Program-made: the position numbers and the translations under genes | DNA from: Nocardia sp. NRRL S-836 | GTDB lineage: Bacteria; Actinomycetota; Actinomycetes; Mycobacteriales; Pseudonocardiaceae | Direction: 5' to 3' | Assembly: GCF_001279525.1 (NCBI RefSeq) | Contig: NZ_LGDY01000097.1 | Coordinates: forward strand, 1 to 64,000 | Length of the DNA: 64,000 nt | The notes under the pieces: generated by a model | What the model was told of the DNA's origin: nothing | The model's input: the letters and a program-made list of their open reading frames with translations, nothing else | Databases searched by the model: none | Shown here: one piece after another, positions 61,001-64,000 of the stretch | How the letters are laid out: every line of letters begins with the position of its first letter | Position numbering within the stretch: position 1 is the first letter of the stretch

Positions 61001-64000
61001 GGCGAAGTGGTGGCCGAGGTCCCGGCTGTCCGCGTGGCCGTTCGCGACGTGCCCAGGACTGCCGTCGCCGGGCACGGTCACGCTGACGTAAGCCTGTCCG
61101 GGCCGCGCCCACGCGTACCGGTTCACGCCCACCCTGCGCGCGAGGTCGTCCATCCGCCCGGCCGGCTCCGGCGCGTGACCGGTGAGCCCCGGTGCCGCGG
61201 CATAGCGGCGGCCCGGCAACGGACCTCCGGCAACACCGCCGGTCGGCCGCGGACCGCGGCCGACGAACGACGCCGCCGTCCGTCCGTCCACATCGGACAC
61301 CTCACCGGACTCCGCGCTCACCGCGAGCCCGTCCGCCAGGTGCAGCAGTCCGGTGATCTCCAGACCGTCGCCGGCGTTGACCGGCGCCGTCGTCGTGGTG
61401 CCGTCCGCTCCGGTGAAGAGCACCGTGTCGAAGCCGGCGCCGTGGACCACTCCCGCGAAGTCACGGCTGACGTCGACGGTGTCCGGCGGAACGAGCGGAA
61501 CGACGCGGTGCAGGACCTGTTCGCGGCCGGGACCGCCCAGCGCGAGCGTCGTGGCCGAGACGTCCAGCGTCACGCCACTGCCGAGTCCGCGCAGCACCTC
61601 CCGGGCGCGGTCGAGCACGTCGGTGGTGGCGAAGAACTCGCGAGCGTGGTCGACCTCGGCGAAGCGCCCGGACGACCGCACGCCGTTGATCGCGAGGGTG
61701 CGGTCTCCCGCCACCCGCAGGACCGGTGGCTCGGACAGGGGACCGTTCCTCGACGTGACGAGGTGGGAGCCGGACGGTTCCGGTGACGCGCCGTCCAGGC
61801 CGGGCCGAACTGCCTGGACGCTGCCGCCCCCGTCCGGCCGGCGGCCGACGACATGGCCGGTCGTGCGCACACCGTCCGGTCCGACGCGGTGGAACGTGCC
61901 GGAGTCCAGCACCCTCACCGTGCCGTCGTCGCGGACCTCCACCCGTGTGTCGGCGCCGATCACACCGCCGCGGAAACCGTTGCCGCGCAACAGCTCGGCG
62001 ATCCGGCCCAGGCCGTCACCCAGCGCGGGGTCCGCGATCCGGCAGCTGAGCAGCACCAGGTCGGACGACCGGCTCAGCCCGGTGCCGTGCAGCAGCTCGA
62101 CGGCGGCCAGCAGCCTCGTCACGCCGGCCTCGTCGACGCGCACCTCCGGACCGTCCTGGCGCCGCCTCAGCGAGAAACCCGGTCCGCCGCGGTGCAGCAC
62201 GACCGAGAACGTGCCGGGACGCCCCGCGCCCCGCAGGAAAGCCCGCCGCACGACGGCGTCCGTCTTCTCCCCCGGTCCGGGGAAGAAGACACCCCTCACC
62301 GCACCGTCTCCGCCGACCAGCACCGTGTGGTCCACTTCGGACAGACCAGGTGTGCCGGTGGCGGCGGGGTCCGCGGCGGTGTCCAGGACGAGACCGGCCA
62401 CCGGCCGGAGGTGGGCGGGTCCCGCGTCGAGTGAGGTGCGGGCGGGTGCCGCCGAGCCGTCCCCGCCGAGCGAGGTGCGGGCGGGTGCCGCCGGACCGTC
62501 CCCGCCGAGCGAGGCGGTGGGCGAGGCCGGGTCGTCCTCGTCCGGCGCCAGTTCCCGCACCAGCGGCGCGCGCAGGCCGGCCTGCGCGGCATCCGCCGTG
62601 TTCCGCTCCACCGGGACCGTCAGGCCGAGTACCTCCGCGCCCTGTTCGTCCACGCGGAACCAGACCTCGCCGGGGAACACCGGCCACGTCTGCCGCGTGC
62701 CGTCGCGGGCCTCCACCTCCACCGTCACCGCCAGCTTCGCCCTGACGGGGTGGGCGGCGCGCCGGCCCGTGCCGACGACCTCGGCCGCACCACCGGTCTC
62801 GGACTGGCGCTCGCTCTCGGTCTTCGCCTCCACTGCGGCTTCCCCGAGGAAGTGCGCGGCGAGGCCGCTGAGGAGCGATCCGCGCACCGCGGCGCCACGG
62901 GTTACGGTCCGCAGTGCGCGTGTGCTCGTCGTGGTCGTGGTCTCCACCTCCCCGCCGGGGATCCGCGCGAACAGCTCGCGGTCGAGGAGATCGGCCTTGA
63001 ACGTCACCGAGGTGATCTCGCCCCCGATGTCGAGCCGGTGTCCTTCGGGCGTGAGCATCTCGGGGAGATGGGGTGCCAGCTGGTCCACGTCGGAGCCCAT
63101 CAGCAGCTGCGCGGCCCTGCGGGCGTTCAGGTCGTGGAAGGCGAGCTCGCGCAACCGGGCGAAGAGCTCGGGCGCGGTGAAGGGCCACGCCTGGAGGTTC
63201 GCGTCCGCGGGCACACCGGACCGGCCCTCCCGGTCCCACAGCTCCCGCAGCGACCCGGTGGCCGACGACAGGACGTCGAGGTCCGCCAGGAACGTCGGCG
63301 AGCTCAGCCGCACGGCGTCCGGCAGCGCGAAGGAGTCGGCGTGGTGCACGCCTTGGACGCGTTCGTTCCGCAACCCCGGCAGGTGCCTGACGTAGTCGCC
63401 GTCGCGTTTCCACGGCACGATCGTCACGGTCACGCGCAGCGGGTTGCTGCTGCGCTCGGCGGGGCCTTCCCAGGTGAAGACGGCCGACCGTTCCGCCGTC
63501 GCGGCCGGGACGGGTCTGCCCGTGCGGTGTGCCGTGGCCGCGGCCTGGGGTTTCACCAGGTCGTTGACCACACCGGAGAGCGCGGTGCCCGCCTGCTCCG
63601 CCACGAGCTGTCCGGCCGTGCCCGGCAACGACAGCTTCGGCACGGTGATGTCCGCGCCCACACCGAGGTTGACACCGGCGGTCACCTCCGACACGGCACC
63701 GGCCGCCACCTCACTCCTCGTCACGACCTCGGTGCTGGAGCGGTGACCGGGCCTGCGGTCGAGCGGGGTGCCGTCACCGACCTCGAAGTCCACGACGAGC
63801 AGCAGCTGGAGCTTGCCGTTGCCGTGGGCGCGTTCGCCGAAGAGCACGAGCCCGCTGCGCGGACCGTCGCGGCGCTGGGCCGCCACCGCGAACTTCGGCA
63901 GCATCTCCTCGAAGAGCAGGCGGTAGGAGCCGATGGTCTCCTCACCGGCGCTCGCGGGCACCTTCGTGGTGATCCACTGCCGGAAGGCCGCGCCGACGTG
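55076..64000 (-). CDS. Giant multidomain protein with C39-like protease module, 5' truncated
   Basis: At least 2974 residues; the frame is open to the window edge, so the N-terminus is missing. Order as transcribed: an unrecognised region; a module with LVLLSCRIADP (about 62050), like the S-C motif of caspase-fold toxins; a module with GHHFAVVVAESADGQSQITLEN and WHFRMYSRRPGESFHEQ (61030-60630), recalling contractile-injection-associated toxins; an OmpA-like unit (60580-60240); a papain/C39-like protease with Cys in TTCVAAAVNTALR (about 59528), His in TPDHAVHLQAG and Asn-Asp in FVLNDP (about 58840); further VLLGRDAG and VTLLQCQIDG modules; and a second OmpA-like unit at the C-terminus. It is probably a secreted toxin-like or scaffold protein. 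Confidence 0.7.
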   Translation of the reverse strand, partial: HVGAAFRQWITTKVPASAGEETIGSYRLLFEEMLPKFAVAAQRRDGPRSGLVLFGERAHGNGKLQLLLVVDFEVGDGTPLDRRPGHRSSTEVVTRSEVAAGAVSEVTAGVNLGVGADITVPKLSLPGTAGQLVAEQAGTALSGVVNDLVKPQAAATAHRTGRPVPAATAERSAVFTWEGPAERSSNPLRVTVTIVPWKRDGDYVRHLPGLRNERVQGVHHADSFALPDAVRLSSPTFLADLDVLSSATGSLRELWDREGRSGVPADANLQAWPFTAPELFARLRELAFHDLNARRAAQLLMGSDVDQLAPHLPEMLTPEGHRLDIGGEITSVTFKADLLDRELFARIPGGEVETTTTTSTRALRTVTRGAAVRGSLLSGLAAHFLGEAAVEAKTESERQSETGGAAEVVGTGRRAAHPVRAKLAVTVEVEARDGTRQTWPVFPGEVWFRVDEQGAEVLGLTVPVERNTADAAQAGLRAPLVRELAPDEDDPASPTASLGGDGPAAPARTSLGGDGSAAPARTSLDAGPAHLRPVAGLVLDTAADPAATGTPGLSEVDHTVLVGGDGAVRGVFFPGPGEKTDAVVRRAFLRGAGRPGTFSVVLHRGGPGFSLRRRQDGPEVRVDEAGVTRLLAAVELLHGTGLSRSSDLVLLSCRIADPALGDGLGRIAELLRGNGFRGGVIGADTRVEVRDDGTVRVLDSGTFHRVGPDGVRTTGHVVGRRPDGGGSVQAVRPGLDGASPEPSGSHLVTSRNGPLSEPPVLRVAGDRTLAINGVRSSGRFAEVDHAREFFATTDVLDRAREVLRGLGSGVTLDVSATTLALGGPGREQVLHRVVPLVPPDTVDVSRDFAGVVHGAGFDTVLFTGADGTTTTAPVNAGDGLEITGLLHLADGLAVSAESGEVSDVDGRTAASFVGRGPRPTGGVAGGPLPGRRYAAAPGLTGHAPEPAGRMDDLARRVGVNRYAWARPGQAYVSVTVPGDGSPGHVANGHADSRDLGHHFAVVVAESADGQSQITLENHVRGGELDAAVRDAISRNLDAHGGRLDQLSADLAVRLEQARDDVEAERLHRELALSRALAAIEPTGYDAAGTAARRTAWQAMAAELGGSPGAPRWHFRMYSRRPGESFHEQRPEGELTVVVLGGAQPPSPASVRFDEGTRTASADDLAGVRAVARQVARAALLRAEHGLALPTATITGRGNGRSGPFGLPVPTSAARARAELVRTEFVAAVERELVVLRGEDARASAAAVEVRLVTEVGAPGSGVPAEEMRQATVEIGYDDPRTAQQRTEGEYDRAAHGLTTLRVPRAEVRAVTAEYSALAAGGRLEHLALPPGTRERLVSLDDALAVLDEPAVLDQVRAFVTEALLAASLVPTREVPLRPGLTDRGHVTDRREIRPITSDRLTAVLDDLTQVVSRGANPFTAVRSSLRGIHLRAGTALPVRLATLGLVNLSVGARTAVVASPLFAALRDNPSALTESLFAGAGHEEQHFITTCVAAAVNTALRTRVPGISALLHLGRSAADSVEWLTGRTAAEVRSAADRPFGRSLEEMARGRVAASRSEFDAIERRALDLVAADQGDLDVRREWRSLTARWGRTMQKLAAADLGHEVVPVLTRKVVEGHWWTSALLAAPALVDRGHRRLADVKLPRYAAKFQSSLALEPDATRFGAEPATTSGVPLAANLAAPGQRAEFWSRLASSAGHVVMTPDHAVHLQAGVVDGRRVFVLNDPMRSHPSVLTAAELIDWASDWEAKVSQSLLPWGEPAADSDGSDGSDEESSMTHPGVRRVPVPRAAGGPAGWFFPSSRTPSARSPRALPTGRSLRSGPAAFPAWAAEGPVTNRDRGDRRPSTPMAAGLGVVGQPGLVSDAVSETSVGGLGIGLGIGPGMDFGATGGGPVDVTSARPVVTEHAASSSSAGGVSFVAGAEQEERWERLHRGFTSPWAHKNPFYVFATMRDGRFVVGGELLDGERLAAHVRDTAAFQRYARASQLPGPVRLVAFDPADPRAALHAARRFAEALRGDGPYRRVEAAVHRAAVPVREIEARDLGFTRVSAVRPDDLEWKPLYRANGELFGMGLGDVLPEWDESAPTSRLANDEALRTVVEVADGQRPRPTAARWAAATSGSRTRPAPVLLTRADGGFTGRLSDGATSVHTPEELAPLLAGSSLFAELTDGPVRPTLLLFTHTLTTAAGVERDNALLLRRLRDLAGPFHSFDHAGRIGFYERAMLAVSENARFTETGVPRTSDVVHVARGPVLGFPTRGGGRDPLSETAVLNEFAVAAEHADQGGHPWAPRRPLLVSSDVRDGAYARVDLRSGSALELDGARFFRMLLGDPGFVAALRADPWRPVVLLGRDAGARDNFGGFGFDFAGAMRAHGFFHDVYAAKGAPRVVADGTIAGGAEFVEVSRLRAGDLHTDFLRNRDGRSVAVHVWSGADAAQRERVRAWADAATATALRHVRVRGRFGTRNGRSPWSGGDDLPLFVFVSAADRGGYRAVRRDGVVQHLSDAALGKVLRADREVRAALGRAPGGAGGRHVVLVVLGGASSPSAEFGRSLAEGGIARWVHVSSGTVSLSEDGDLVLGPAGFASFPPPPPGAGDLVTRVMANEVLGEFGQFFPLDELDSYDMATQARIDVPERRGYYFRSMPVRNADGTIAHRQVPHVTPWAATTGPAWELDGHGTPRGFRAARRTDRPLEIGDVVEVSGDVFAGLVAATEVFRRAAPAPSAQVTLLQCQIDGAPSRWGRGPTQAERFRTRWQELRGTGVTVLAAKRTVDVYRHLATRGVQDGGAFGEVGPVDGVPLPEVPLADLATNAIEEVGLRFAPGDRTLLPARKRAVRAAARKVARAAAWRTVKGVPLPKVTITGFGGALPGSVLGLRLGRARAEAVAALFTAELAAESAKLARLGLVVRPEQVEVRITGHASASARSAETTVAVELSRHELGEEALRLVPDAGASEAVVAALDEVFGPLAAHSATSRDHGP

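Noticed and set aside
58211..61786. 1191-residue open frame antisense to the giant gene
   Set aside because: Composition is Arg/Pro/Gly/His-rich as expected of the complement of a high-GC gene; the minus-strand frame has the coherent domains and codon bias.

Overview
The window reads as chromosomal DNA of a filamentous high-GC actinomycete, most likely a member of the Pseudonocardiaceae (Lentzea, Saccharothrix or Amycolatopsis type). The evidence is strong G+C bias at third codon positions, many GTG/TTG starts, ATGA/GTGA-coupled genes, perfect hairpins without U-tracts, a type VII (ESX) secretion locus, and NB-ARC/TPR regulators. The genus is inference. No rRNA, tRNA, CRISPR array or insertion sequence was seen. 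The window cuts two genes: a sugar-binding protein at the left edge and a giant protein at the right edge.

Left part (about 1.2-26.8 kb): a specialised-metabolite gene cluster without a modular PKS/NRPS in view. Its core (16510-21677, +) is four closely spaced genes, the last three overlapping: a carrier domain fused to a C-methyltransferase of the geranyl-diphosphate methyltransferase family, a PltE/RedW-type acyl-carrier dehydrogenase, a PltF/RedM-type stand-alone proline adenylation enzyme, and a PltA/PrnC-type flavin halogenase. Together they should make a halogenated, possibly C-methylated, pyrrole-2-carboxyl thioester. Divergent from this core lie a P450, an ABBA/DMATS-type prenyltransferase and an alpha/beta hydrolase. 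Further left are a tyrosine-type MIO ammonia-lyase, an aryl-CoA-ligase-like enzyme, an SDR-like protein without its catalytic Tyr/Lys, a CCoAOMT-type O-methyltransferase, a LmbB2-like putative tyrosine hydroxylase, and an operon of EF-hand protein, isopropylmalate-dehydrogenase homologue, isochorismatase-fold hydrolase and PPM1-type methyltransferase. To the right, two RedZ/LuxR-type regulators precede an overlapping pair of a cytochrome-b5-domain protein and an indoleamine-2,3-dioxygenase-superfamily heme enzyme.

Middle part (27.4-49.5 kb): an Hsp70-like protein with a membrane anchor, then a leftward type VII secretion locus: EspG-like chaperone, two WXG100 proteins, a helical acidic protein, a 1392-residue WXG/PPE-like repeat protein, EccC, EccD, EccB, a protein with an ADP-ribosyltransferase-like C-terminus, and an EccA-like AAA protein fused to a beta-helix domain. 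MycP and EccE are not in the window.

Right part (49.5-64 kb): two paralogous XRE/NB-ARC/TPR regulators, a type VII-associated small protein, and the 3' part (about 2970 codons) of a giant multidomain protein with duplicated modules and a C39/papain-like Cys-His-Asn site, a plausible client or effector of the secretion system.
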